A stretch of 64,000 bases of DNA from Amycolatopsis sp. 2-15 (GCF_030285625.1 NZ_CP127294.1:8154001-8218000); one strand, 5' to 3'; shown: positions 51,710-59,724, counted from the first letter of the stretch. Made by a program: numbers and translations. The notes: generated by a model not told the origin, from the letters alone.

Positions 51710-52586
51710 CCGACACCTCCTGCACCGACGGTACGGCGCCCGCGTTCGCGCCCTTCACCCGACACGCCGCCACCGTGTCGGCCGCCACGATCACCCCGAT
51801 CGCGGCCAAAGACAGGGCGTCGAGCCGCTGGTGGAGCACCACTTCGCCGACCAGCGCGGCCAGCACCGGGTTCACGCTCATGAAGACCCCGAAGAACCGC
51901 GCCGGCACCCGGCGCAGCGCCAGCAGGTCGGCCAGGAACGGCAGCGCCGACGACAGCACCCCCGCGGCGAGCGCGGCGCCGAGCGCGGCCGGTGTGGGGC
52001 GGTGGTGGAAAAACACCACGATTCCCACGGGCAGGTACAGCAGCCCGGAGACTCCCGCCGCCGCCGCGGCGGAGCCCTGCGCGCCCGGCAGCCGGCGGCC
52101 GACGGTGCGGTTGAGCAGGATGTAGCAGGCCCAGCAGCCGGCGGCGACCAGCGCGAGCGCGACGCCGAGGTAGTCGGTGCTGGGGCGGGGCCGTGCGAGG
52201 ATTCCGACAGCCGCGGCGGCCGCGAACGCACACATCAGGTCCGTTCGGCGACGCGAACCGGCCAGCGCGACAGTGAGCGGGCCGAGGAACTCCAGCGTCA
52301 CGGCCAGTCCGAGCCCGATGCGGTCGATGGCGGAGTAGAGCGAGAGGTTCATCGTCGCGAACACCACCGCGAGCGCGAGGACCGGACGCCACTGGCGGGC
52401 GGTGAACGACCGGAGCCGCGGGCGTCCTACGGCGAGCAGCAGCACCGCGGCCACCCACTGGCGCATGGCCACCACGCCGACCGGCCCGAGCACGGGAAAC
52501 GCCAGCGCCGCCGCCGCTGCGCCGAGCTGGTTCGCGGCCGCGCCGCCGAACATCAACGCCACGCCGGTGCGGTTGTCCTGGGTCAT
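51585..52586 (-). CDS. EamA-family (RhtA-like) exporter
   Basis: The 333-residue DMT transporter has ten hydrophobic segments from TGVALMFGGAAANQLGAAAA to DALSLAAIGVIVAADTVAAC. The core ends near residue 290. The last 40 residues lie in the region overlapping the start of the gene at 51709, in another frame, and look non-native; this may be readthrough of a lost stop. RhtA relatives export amino acids such as threonine and homoserine. Start ATG 52586; divergent from a LysR gene, its probable regulator. Confidence 0.8.
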   Translation of the reverse strand: MTQDNRTGVALMFGGAAANQLGAAAAALAFPVLGPVGVVAMRQWVAAVLLLAVGRPRLRSFTARQWRPVLALAVVFATMNLSLYSAIDRIGLGLAVTLEFLGPLTVALAGSRRRTDLMCAFAAAAAVGILARPRPSTDYLGVALALVAAGCWACYILLNRTVGRRLPGAQGSAAAAAGVSGLLYLPVGIVVFFHHRPTPAALGAALAAGVLSSALPFLADLLALRRVPARFFGVFMSVNPVLAALVGEVVLHQRLDALSLAAIGVIVAADTVAACRVKGANAGAVPSVQEVSDGADVGPRVAVDGDPERRARTRAGDRCPVPAHGLGDGDADA

Positions 52587-52610
52587 GGGGCCGAGCCTGC
52601 GGCACGGCCA

Positions 52611-52627
52611 TGCATGCGCAAAATGCA
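52611..52627. promoter_or_regulatory. LysR-type operator candidate
   Basis: TGCATGCGCAAAATGCA is an inverted repeat TGCAT-N7-ATGCA in the 69-base gap between the divergent EamA and LysR genes, the normal site for LysR autoregulation and exporter control. Confidence 0.5.
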
Positions 52628-52655
52628 TTCACCGCGCCACGCATACGCTGAAGTC

Positions 52656-53510
52656 ATGGATCTGGAGCTGCGGCACCTGCGGTGCCTGGTGGCGATCGTG
52701 GACACGGGTACGTTCACGGACGCGGCAATCGAGCTCGGCGTCTCCCAAGCCGCGGTGTCGCGCACCCTTGTTTCGTTGGAATCCGCACTCGGCGTGCGAC
52801 TTCTCCACCGCACGAGCCGCAGCGTCACCCCCACGACGGCCGGCGTGCAGGTGCTCGCCCGCGCCCGGCACCTGCTGGCCGAGGCCGAAGACCTCGTGCG
52901 CGAGGCCACGACGGGGCACACCCGGCTGCGCGTCGGCCACGCCTGGTCCGCGATGGGCCGCCACACGGCCGAGTTCCAGCGCCGCTGGGCCGATCGCCAC
53001 CCCGACGTCGAGCTCCTGCTGGTCCGCACCAACACCGCGACCGGCGGGCTGGCCGAGGGACTGTGCGACCTCGCCGTGGTGCGCACCGCCGTGGACACCC
53101 GCAAGTACGCGCACGCGACCGTCGGCCACGAAGCCCGCTACTGCGCCATGGCCACCGACGACCCGCTGGCGCGCCGCCGCACCGTCACGCTCGCCGATCT
53201 CAGCCCGCGCGTCCTGGTGATCGACCGCCGCACCGGCACCACGACCGCCGACCTGTGGCCGCCGGCCGAGCGCCCGCGTATGGAGCCCACCCACGAGATC
53301 GACGACTGGCTGGCCGCCATCGTCACCGGCCGCTGCGTCGGCGTCACGCCGCACTCCACCGTGACCCAGTACCGCCGCGACGGCATCGCCTACCGCCGCG
53401 TGCGCGACGCGGCCCCCGTTCCGGTGCGGCTGATCTGGCACGGCCGCGACCCCCATCCGGCCACGCACGCCGCGGTGGCGCTGCTGAGCGAGCTCTACCG
53501 GGCCCGCTGA
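52656..53510 (+). CDS. LysR-family regulator
   Basis: The 284-residue protein has a LysR HTH (LRCLVAIVDTGTFTDAAIEL, then GVSQAAVSRTLVSLESALGV) and a two-lobed effector domain (TRLRVGHAWSAMGRHTAEF). It is divergent from the EamA exporter, which fits a LysR/amino-acid exporter pair of the ArgP/LysG type. ATG start at 52656. Confidence 0.88.
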   Translation: MDLELRHLRCLVAIVDTGTFTDAAIELGVSQAAVSRTLVSLESALGVRLLHRTSRSVTPTTAGVQVLARARHLLAEAEDLVREATTGHTRLRVGHAWSAMGRHTAEFQRRWADRHPDVELLLVRTNTATGGLAEGLCDLAVVRTAVDTRKYAHATVGHEARYCAMATDDPLARRRTVTLADLSPRVLVIDRRTGTTTADLWPPAERPRMEPTHEIDDWLAAIVTGRCVGVTPHSTVTQYRRDGIAYRRVRDAAPVPVRLIWHGRDPHPATHAAVALLSELYRAR

Positions 53511-53624
53511 ACCACCACTGTGGACGGTCACCCCTTCGGGCGTAAGGACCGCGCGGGGGCAGACATAATCGGCTGCGGGCGGGATGCTCCATTTCGGACA
53601 ATCGCGAACAGGAGGGGGCGTTTC

Positions 53625-53996
53625 ATGAGGAATCTCCGCTTCCGCGCCGCCGTGCTGGCGACGCCGCTGGTGGCCGCGAGCCTGCTCGTCGCGCCGGCCC
53701 CGGCCTCCGCGGCGCCCGCCGTCACCGATCTCGACTGCGGGTTCTTCGCGTGCAGCTGGGTGTTCAGCAAGAGCGCCACGAAGCTGATCGCCGAGGGCGC
53801 GCCCGCGACCCGCGTCTGCAAGAACATCCCGAAGCCGGGAAACCTGGCGTGCGGCGTCGCCATCGCGGCGCTGGTCGTGACCGCGAAGAAGGCCCGCAGC
53901 GAGGGCAAGTGCGCGAAGATCACCTGGACCAAGACCCCGGCGCCGCCCCTGGGCACGTGGTGGCCGTCGGTCGAGGGTGGCAAGCGCTGCAAGTAG
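53625..53996 (+). CDS. Small secreted Cys-rich protein
   Basis: The 123-residue protein has a Sec signal (AAVLATPLVAASLLVAPAPA, cleavage near residue 30). The mature part of about 93 residues contains six cysteines (DCGFFACSW, RVCKN, LACG, GKCAK, RCK), enough for three disulfides, and is basic (Lys-rich). AGGAGGGGG precedes the ATG closely. No known domain is recognised; it may be an antimicrobial-type or wall-associated peptide. It is followed by a terminator-like hairpin, so it is a single-gene unit. Confidence 0.7.
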   Translation: MRNLRFRAAVLATPLVAASLLVAPAPASAAPAVTDLDCGFFACSWVFSKSATKLIAEGAPATRVCKNIPKPGNLACGVAIAALVVTAKKARSEGKCAKITWTKTPAPPLGTWWPSVEGGKRCK

Positions 53997-54043
53997 GTTC
54001 CCTCCGGCCGTCGGGGTGACGAGTACCCGCCGGCCGGGGCGGT

Positions 54044-54085
54044 GCGGGGCCGTCCCGTCCACTGTGGACGCGTGGACGGCCCCGC
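54044..54085. terminator. Terminator hairpin after the Cys-rich secreted gene
   Basis: GCGGGGCCGTCC and GGACGGCCCCGC form a 12-bp perfect stem. The loop contains CGTCCAC-T-GTGGACG, a second palindrome with CACTGTGGAC. There is little T tract, so intrinsic termination is plausible but not certain. Confidence 0.6.
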
Positions 54086-54135
54086 GAAACATTTCCGGGG
54101 GCCGGCGAGGTCGTTCGCCGGGCGAATTATCACCG

Positions 54136-54179
54136 TTGACGCCGTCGCGCGAAGTCGGTCATGATGTGGTGGTACACCA
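54136..54179 (+). promoter_or_regulatory. Promoter with palindromic operator before a small ORF
   Basis: TTGACG at 54136-54141 and CATGAT at 54160-54165 are spaced 18 bases, as in a sigma-70 promoter. TGGTGGTACACCA (54167-54179, arms TGGTG/CACCA) overlaps the expected transcript start, the classic place for a repressor site. Confidence 0.5.
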
Positions 54180-54199
54180 TCGACCGAGGAGTGACGAGA

Positions 54200-54304
54200 A
54201 TGTTCGGCGGCGAAGAGCGCATGGCCTGTCCGGGGTGCTTCGGCATCGCGGGCGATGCTCGGCGCCTGCCTTACGCTGCCGAGACACCAGGCTCCACGCC
54301 GTGA
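54200..54304 (+). CDS. Small ORF, 34 codons, with a CPGC motif
   Basis: The frame starts ATG at 54200 after a GAGGAG ribosome site and stops at TGA 54302-54304. It reads MFGGEERMACPGCFGIAGD, then a Pro-rich end. The CPGC pair could bind metal or take part in redox reactions. It has its own promoter-like and terminator-like sequences, so it looks like a complete small transcription unit. No family is recognised; a leader peptide or an RNA with only incidental coding is also possible. Confidence 0.4.
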   Translation: MFGGEERMACPGCFGIAGDARRLPYAAETPGSTP

Positions 54305-54331
54305 CGCACCCAGAAACGCGTCGCAGCAGGG

Positions 54332-54367
54332 AGCCGCCCGTCGGGAGACCGATCAGGGCGGCTTTTT
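54332..54367 (+). terminator. Rho-independent terminator after the 34-codon ORF
   Basis: AGCCGCCC (54332-54339) and GGGCGGCT (54356-54363) form an 8-bp perfect stem, followed by TTTT. It ends the small unit before the tRNA-like sequence. Confidence 0.88.
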
Positions 54368-54422
54368 CGTTCTCCGTGACTATTTCGTGACATTTTCGGC
54401 CTCGATTTCCGATCCTCTTTCC

Positions 54423-54496
54423 GACCACGTGCCCGAACGGCCAGGGAACCGCCTGCAAAGCGGATCAAACCGGTTCGACTCCGGTCGCGGTCTCCA
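54423..54496 (+). tRNA. tRNA-Cys (GCA), atypical
   Basis: The 74-base cloverleaf has a T arm ACCGG-TTCGACT-CCGGT, an anticodon loop CTGCAAA (GCA), discriminator T and encoded CCA at the 3' end. The D loop has GG at the expected place. The acceptor stem pairs except for A5-C68. The anticodon stem is 4 bp plus an A-A mismatch at the top. U73 and GCA are the identity marks of tRNA-Cys. The mismatches suggest a divergent second tRNA-Cys or an early pseudo-tRNA. A GTGACA at 54381-54386 may be part of its own promoter. Confidence 0.6.
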
Positions 54497-54531
54497 CCCG
54501 AGCGAAAACCGAAAAGGAGGTGCCCGCCGCC

Positions 54532-54987
54532 ATGGCTGTCCTGGTCCTCAACGCCGGCTACGAGCCCCTGCACACCGTCTCCGTCCCCCATGCGATCCGG
54601 ATGCTCGTACGCCACGTCGCGGTCGTCCACGAGAGCGACGGCGCCGACCTGGGCATCTTCCCGCGTCCGAAGGTCGTGCGGCTGCTGCGGTACGTGGTGA
54701 TGAAGTGGCGCTACTCCGGCCCGCCCCGGTGGTCGCGCCGCGGCGTGCTCCAGCGCGACGGCTACACGTGCGCCTACTGCGGCCGCCACGCGACCACGGT
54801 CGACCACATCGTCCCGACGTCCCGCGGCGGCGAGCGCACCAGCTGGCTCAACACCGTCGCCGCGTGTGGCGGCACCGCGCGCAGCTGCAACGCCCGCAAG
54901 GCCGACCGCACCCTCGCCGAGACCGGGCTGACGCTGCGGATCACCCCGCACGTGCCCACGTGGGACCAGCTGCACCTGCTGCGCTGA
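54532..54987 (+). CDS. HNH endonuclease
   Basis: The 151-residue protein has a full HNH motif in its C-terminal half: RDGYTCAYCGRHATTVDHIV (first CxxC and the DHI catalytic His), PTSRGGERTSWLNTVAACGG and SCNARKADRT (second Cys set, zinc ribbon). The N-terminal part with LVLNAGYEPLHTVSVPHAIR and a basic MKWRYSGPPRWSRRGVLQR precedes it. It is likely a DNA-nicking or repair-type nuclease; actinomycetes encode several of this type with unknown cellular role. AAAAGGAGG lies before the ATG at 54532. It is placed 36 bases after the tRNA. Confidence 0.9.
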   Translation: MAVLVLNAGYEPLHTVSVPHAIRMLVRHVAVVHESDGADLGIFPRPKVVRLLRYVVMKWRYSGPPRWSRRGVLQRDGYTCAYCGRHATTVDHIVPTSRGGERTSWLNTVAACGGTARSCNARKADRTLAETGLTLRITPHVPTWDQLHLLR

Positions 54988-55040
54988 CCGTCCACATGCG
55001 ACACCTGCCGGCGACGGCCGGGCGGCGCTAGGCTGGCTCC

Positions 55041-55315
55041 ATGAAGGGGCTGCTGTTGCGCCTCTCGGCCGTCGACTCCGACGCCGAGGCCGCGGTACGG
55101 GTGATCGCGTACTTCGACGAGCTCGTCGCCCACCACGCCACGATCGCCGACCTGGTCCGCGCCACGGCCTCCCTGGCCAATGCGTCGCCGGCCTCCAACG
55201 CGGCGCCGAACCGGCTCTGCGCTTGCGCCCCGAGGGCACCCGCGCGACCGGACCGGAGCCGGTGACGACTCCGGTCTCCGCGCCAGCGCGCGACGGCGGG
55301 CCGCCGGCCGAACCT
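55041..55315 (+). pseudogene. 5' remnant of a PucR-type regulator
   Basis: MKGLLLRLSAVDSDAEAAVR, then VIAYFDELVAHHATIADLVR is the typical start of a PucR-like protein. Its frame then reads NASPASN to a stop at 55265. With one base missing near 55180, the other frame gives QCVAGLQRGAEPALRLRPEG, then TRATGPEP, which continues the family sequence. After about 55315 nothing of the regulator remains; a repeat array replaces it. So this is a frameshifted, 3'-truncated copy. Confidence 0.75.
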
Positions 55316-55323
55316 CGGCACAA

Positions 55324-55565
55324 GGCAACCGACCTCGGCGGCGGGCCCGACAGCGACCCCTGCCGAAGCGCGCACCCCGGCGAGCGACATTGGCAGCAAC
55401 ACGCAGACAACACCACGCGCCACGGCAACCGACCTCGGCAGCGGGCCCGACAGCGACATCACCGAAGCACGCACCCCGGCGAGCGACGTCGGCGGCAAGC
55501 CACAGGCAACACCACGCGCCATGGCAACCGACCTCGGCAGCGGGCCCGACAGCGAGACCCTCACC
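55324..55565. repeat. Tandem repeat of about 100 bp, two full and one partial copy
   Basis: GGCAACCGACCTCGGC starts at 55324, 55424 and 55523, so the period is 99-100 bases. Full copies share GCACCCCGGCGAGCGAC and ACACCACGCGCCA further along. The third copy breaks off after about 40 bases. Downstream (55566-55900) is Pro/Thr/Arg-type low-complexity DNA with no convincing gene on either strand. The array directly follows the truncated PucR remnant. Confidence 0.8.
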
Positions 55566-55900
55566 GAGGCCCCCGCCCAAGCGAGCGGGCGCGCTACCGG
55601 GGCCCTCGCGGGGTCCTCACTCGCCGCGCCCGGCTCGCATTTGTTCGCACACCGACTCTCGCACCGCACCTGACCCGCCGCGCCCGACTCACCCTGGTGG
55701 CACCTCGCCTCGCGCACCGCACCCCAACCAGCCACAGCCGGCTCACCCCGTTCGCACACCAGCCCGACCCACCACACCCTGCCGGCACACCGCCTCGCGC
55801 ACCGCACCCGGCCACCCACCGCCGACATCAAAACCCAAGCCACACAACGAAAACGCGGCGCCCAGGCCAGCACCCGGACGCCGCGTCACCGACAAGGCCG

Positions 55901-56854
55901 TCAGCTCAGCTCCACACCCAGCGCCCGCGCCAGTACCGCGCGGGACTCCGCGGCCTCGCGGCGGGTGATCGTCGCGTGGCGGACCATGGCGGAGCCGTGG
56001 AAGGTGCCGGGGAACAGGTGCAGTTCGGTGGGTACGCCGGCGGCGAGCAGGGCCTGCGCGTAGGCGATGCCCTCGTCGCGCAGCGGGTCGAACTCCATGA
56101 CCGAGATGTACGCCGGCGGCAGGCCCGCCAGGTCGGTCGCGCGGGAGAGCGCGGCCTAGACGGCCACGCCGCCGGTGCCGCGGATGCCCGGGCCGAGGTA
56201 GGAGTCCCAGCTGAACTCGGCGTTGGGGAGGTTCCACAGTGGAGTGTCGTCGAACCGGCGCATGCTGGGCGTCTGCAGGCGGTCGTCGACCTCCGGGACG
56301 CCGAGGAACTGGAACACGATGGCCGGACCGCCGCGGTCGCGGGCCGGCAAGGCGAGCGCGGCGCACAGGCCGCCGCCCGCGCTGACGCCGTGGATGACCA
56401 CGCGCTCGGGGTCGATGCCGAGCTCGTCGGCGTGCTTGACCGACCACACGAGCGCCGCGTAGCAGTCCTCCAGCCCCGCCGGGTACGGCGCCTCGGGCGC
56501 CAGCCGGTAGTCCACCGACACCACGACGACCCCGAGGTCCCGCGCGAGGTCGAGCACGACCGCGTGATCGGTGTCGAGGTCGCCGACGATGAAGCCGCCG
56601 CCGTGGACGTTGAACAACAACGCGGGAGACGTGATGTTGTCCGGTGTGTAAATCCGAACAGCCACGTCGGGCGCGCCCTTCGGGCCGGGCACGGTCGTGT
56701 CGCGCACGGTCACGCCGGTCTCGTCGACGTCGCCGAGCAGTTCGAGCATTATCTCCTTCATCCTGTCCCGCGCCGCCACGACGTCCTTCAGGTCGCCGAG
56801 GTCGGGGAGCATCGGGAGAGCGGCGGCGAGCTCGGGATCGAACGCGTAGTCCAT
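55901..56854 (-). pseudogene. Alpha/beta hydrolase (HSL-type esterase) with an in-frame amber codon
   Basis: From ATG 56854 the protein reads MDYAFDPELAAALPMLPDLG, the oxyanion motif HGGGFIVGD, the nucleophile GVSAGG, then GTGGVAV and a TAG at 56156-56158. The same frame continues [20 protein letters not shown], with the catalytic Asp in EFDPLRDEG and His in FPGTFHGSA, to 55901. A TAC to TAG change (family residue Tyr) is enough to explain the stop. So all catalytic residues are present in about 317 codons with one nonsense codon. Decay by a point mutation is the simplest reading. Confidence 0.82.
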
Positions 56855-56960
56855 GCGGGCCCCCAGGAGTGCGGTTCCCGCCATCCTCCCGGTTCCCGCA
56901 CCCGCGTTCATCCGCCAAGCGTCGCCGACCCGCGGCCCCGGGCCCGCCACGCGGCGGAGC

Positions 56961-57893
56961 TCAGCCCAGGTGCCGGAACACCGCCGTCGCCACCGCGGCG
57001 TCGGCCACCCCGACGCCGGTGAGGTCCGCGATCGTCAGGCCCGCGCGGTTCGGCACGCCGTCGCGCAGGACGAGGCCGGCGGCGACGTCCGCATCGTCGG
57101 CGACCGTCCCGGCCCGCACTGCGTTGCCGAAGTCGCCGTGCGCGAGGCACTGCGCGTGGTCGTCGGTCGCGATCGTCGTGGCGCGGGCGAACAGCCCGGC
57201 CGGCAGCTCCGCCTTGCCCGGCAGGTCGGTGCCGATCCCGGTCACGTGCACCGCGGCGAACGCCTCCGTCGGCGCCACCGGGCTCGTCGAAGCCGTCGCC
57301 GTGATCACGCACGGCGCGGCCGCCGCCTCCTCCGCCGTCGCGGGCACCGCTGTCAGCCCGGCTTCGCCCAGCTCAGCGCACAGCTTCCGAACGGCCTCCG
57401 GCCGCCGGCCGCACACCCGCACCCGGGTCAGCGGCCGCAGGTCCGCGAGCCACTCGCCCTGCAGCCGCGCCTGCAGTCCCGTGCCGAACACGGCCACCTC
57501 GTCGACGTCCGGCGGGGTCAGCGCGTGGGTGATCAGGGCGCCGGCAGCGGCCGTCCGCCACGCCGTGAGCCAGCCCTCGTCGGCGAGCACCGCGGCGGGC
57601 ACGCCGGTCCCCGCGTCGAAGACCAGCATGAGGCCGCTGTTGGTCGGCAGGCCGCGCTCGGCGTTGCGGTAGAAGCCCGAGGCCACCTTCACGCCGAAGT
57701 GCGAGGCACCTTCGAGGTAGCCGGCCTTCACGTGGCAGTCACCCTCGGCCTCGGGGAACCACATCGCGATCGGCGCGGGCATCTGCGCACGCCCCTCGGC
57801 GTGCGCGATCAACGCACCGCGCACGGCGTCGAACACCAGCCCCCGCGTCGCCACGGCCTCGATCTCGGGCAGCCCCACCACGTCCAGCGTCAT
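56961..57893 (-). CDS. Ornithine cyclodeaminase/mu-crystallin-family protein
   Basis: The 310-residue protein is an OCD/mu-crystallin-type NAD(P)-binding enzyme: MPAPIAMWFPEAEGDCHVKA, GYLEGASHFGVKVASGFYRN, Rossmann VAVFGTGLQARLQGEWLA and AVHVTGIGTDLPGKAELP. Members deaminate ornithine to proline or act as imino/ketimine reductases. The ATG overlaps the aminotransferase stop by 4 bases. With an aminotransferase and a DauR-like regulator upstream, it probably degrades a D- or basic amino acid; that is inference. Confidence 0.85.
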   Translation of the reverse strand: MTLDVVGLPEIEAVATRGLVFDAVRGALIAHAEGRAQMPAPIAMWFPEAEGDCHVKAGYLEGASHFGVKVASGFYRNAERGLPTNSGLMLVFDAGTGVPAAVLADEGWLTAWRTAAAGALITHALTPPDVDEVAVFGTGLQARLQGEWLADLRPLTRVRVCGRRPEAVRKLCAELGEAGLTAVPATAEEAAAAPCVITATASTSPVAPTEAFAAVHVTGIGTDLPGKAELPAGLFARATTIATDDHAQCLAHGDFGNAVRAGTVADDADVAAGLVLRDGVPNRAGLTIADLTGVGVADAAVATAVFRHLG

Positions 57894-59023
57894 CGCCGCT
57901 CCTCCAGGAACTCCGCCCACGCGGCCAGCCCTTCGTCCGGACCACGACGGCCCACGCCGACGCGGAACCGGTCGCCCGGCGTCGTCGTGAGGTCGGATCG
58001 GTAGATGCTCGCCGGCAGCAGCAGCACGCCACGCTGCTCGACGAGCTCGGTGCACATCGCCTCGACGCCGTCGGCGCCGAGGTAACGCGGAAAGCACACG
58101 CAGCCACCCTGCGGAGGTGCCCAATCGAACAGATCTTGGTAATTCTCGAAAAACGCGTCGAACTTCGGCACGTTCTCCGCGATCACCGCGCGGTTGCGCG
58201 CCAGGATCGCGTCCCGCGCGCGCAGCCCGATCAGCGCGAGCACCTCGCTCGGCGCAGAGTTGCAGATCGACGTGTAGTGCTTGGCCCGTTCGAGCCGCCG
58301 CAGGATTTCCGGGTCACGGCAGGCGATCCAGCCCACGCGCAGGCCCGGCAGCCCGTAGGCCTTGGACATCACGTTGAGCGAAAGCGCCGACGCGGACAGG
58401 TCGGCGGCCTGCGGCAGCGTCGCCGACGGGTCGAGCTCCAGCCCGCGGTAGACCTCGTCGCTGAACAGCAGCACGCCGCGCTCCTCGCACAGGCGCACGA
58501 GCCGCGTCCAGGTCTCGACGTCCGGCACGGCGCCGGTCGGGTTGTTCGGGAAGTTCACCGACACCAGGCGCGTGGCGGGCCGCAGCTGCCGCTCGATCTC
58601 GTCGACGTCGAGGGCCCAGCCGTCCTCGGGCCGCAACGCGACGCCGGACACCTCGCCGATCGAGAGCGGGATCGTCTCGGCCGCCTGGTAGTTCGGCGTG
58701 ATCACCACGGTGTGGTCGCCCGGTTCGAGCAACGTCCGCATCGCCAGGTAGAGACCTTCTTCGGCACCGGCGAAGCACAGCACGTGCTCAGGTCCGACGT
58801 CGGTGTAGGTCGCGGCGATCTCCTCGCGCAGCGCGGGCAGGCCGTAGGTCTCGGTGTAGCCCAGCGCGAGGGTCTCCCAGCGTTCGCGGCCGTCGTCGTC
58901 GGCCAGCGCCAGCAGTTCGGCGACGGTCATGGTCTGTACGTCGGACGCCGTGAGGTGGTGGCGGGCGGTGAACTCCCAGCGGGAGAAGTACGTCTCCAGG
59001 CGGAAGTCAGGAAGCGTCGGCAT
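57890..59023 (-). CDS. PLP-dependent aminotransferase (class I/II)
   Basis: The 377-residue fold-type I aminotransferase has the PLP lysine in SLNVMSKAYGLPGLRVGW near residue 225, substrate-binding NFPNNPTGAVPD near 157 and a FSDEVYRGLE aspartate. ETYGLPALREEIA and FAGAEEGLYLAM mark the small domain and cofactor loop. The donor is unknown. ATGA overlap with the ornithine cyclodeaminase-like gene downstream; its start overlaps the regulator stop by 17 bases. Three coupled genes. Confidence 0.88.
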   Translation of the reverse strand: MPTLPDFRLETYFSRWEFTARHHLTASDVQTMTVAELLALADDDGRERWETLALGYTETYGLPALREEIAATYTDVGPEHVLCFAGAEEGLYLAMRTLLEPGDHTVVITPNYQAAETIPLSIGEVSGVALRPEDGWALDVDEIERQLRPATRLVSVNFPNNPTGAVPDVETWTRLVRLCEERGVLLFSDEVYRGLELDPSATLPQAADLSASALSLNVMSKAYGLPGLRVGWIACRDPEILRRLERAKHYTSICNSAPSEVLALIGLRARDAILARNRAVIAENVPKFDAFFENYQDLFDWAPPQGGCVCFPRYLGADGVEAMCTELVEQRGVLLLPASIYRSDLTTTPGDRFRVGVGRRGPDEGLAAWAEFLEERR

Positions 59024-59636
59024 CGGGCTCCTTGCGCATCTCGGCGAGCAGTTGGTAGGTGGCCGAACGGGAGATGCGCAACGCGCGCGCGACCACGGGC
59101 ACGGATCGTCGCTGCGCGAACACGCCGGCCGCGTCCAGACGTGCGAGAAGCACCAAACGCTGTTCGCGGGTCAACACCTCGACCGGGGTCGCTTGATCGC
59201 GAACGAACTCGCCCACCACGTCGTTGAGCGTCTCGGTCCAGTCGCGCTCGAACAACGCCTGAGGCTGTCCGGTCACCGGAGCCGCGAACCCGGACAACAG
59301 CTGCGCGGCCTGGTCGAACGCGGTGCGGTCGACGTTCACGCACAACACCACTTCGGCGTTGCCGTGTTCGTCTCTCACCACCGCACTCACACTCGACAGC
59401 CGCCGCCCGTCGGGCAGCGACTTCGGGTACGGACCGTAGACGTCTTTCCCGGCGGGGCGCAGGCCGTCGAGCTCGCCGAGCAGCGACGGGTCCCCGGGTT
59501 CCCGCCCGGAGAACGCGTTCCAGATGCCGAGCACGCAGTCCGTGCGCGGGTCGTGCAGCACCACCTCCGCGTGCGGCGATAGCAGGCGCACGATCGCCTC
59601 GCACACCGGCGCCCAGCGCGCCGTCCTCCCATCCAT
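59007..59636 (-). CDS. YheO/DauR-type regulator (PAS-like plus HTH)
   Basis: The 209-residue protein has the YheO PAS-like domain (VCEAIVRLLSPHAEVVLHDP, SVSAVVRDEHGNAEVVLCVN) and a C-terminal HTH (LLARLDAAGVFAQRRSVPVV, then ARALRISRSATYQLLAEMR). DauR represses D-arginine use in Pseudomonas. Here it leads an operon with an aminotransferase and an ornithine cyclodeaminase-like gene, which fits control of basic or D-amino acid breakdown. Divergent from an old-yellow-enzyme gene; palindromes lie between. Confidence 0.85.
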   Translation of the reverse strand: MDGRTARWAPVCEAIVRLLSPHAEVVLHDPRTDCVLGIWNAFSGREPGDPSLLGELDGLRPAGKDVYGPYPKSLPDGRRLSSVSAVVRDEHGNAEVVLCVNVDRTAFDQAAQLLSGFAAPVTGQPQALFERDWTETLNDVVGEFVRDQATPVEVLTREQRLVLLARLDAAGVFAQRRSVPVVARALRISRSATYQLLAEMRKEPDADAS

Positions 59637-59681
59637 GGTCCTGGACACTACATCCAACATGGACGAAGAGTCCAGCCATCC

Positions 59682-59724
59682 ACTGTACCAAACAGTACAC
59701 TTCGTTCTGTACGATCCAGTACAG
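59682..59724. promoter_or_regulatory. Two palindromes between the DauR-like regulator and the OYE gene
   Basis: ACTGTACCAAACAGT (59682-59696) has arms ACTGT/ACAGT. CTGTACGATCCAGTACAG (59707-59724) has arms CTGTAC/GTACAG. They lie in the 118-base gap between the divergent genes. They share CTGTA/TACAG halves with the TetR-type site at 32227. Confidence 0.6.

Noticed and set aside
55180..57022. Large Pro/Arg-rich open frames over the repeat array and esterase
   Set aside because: They arise from GC bias and tandem repeats; the conserved esterase is on the other strand.
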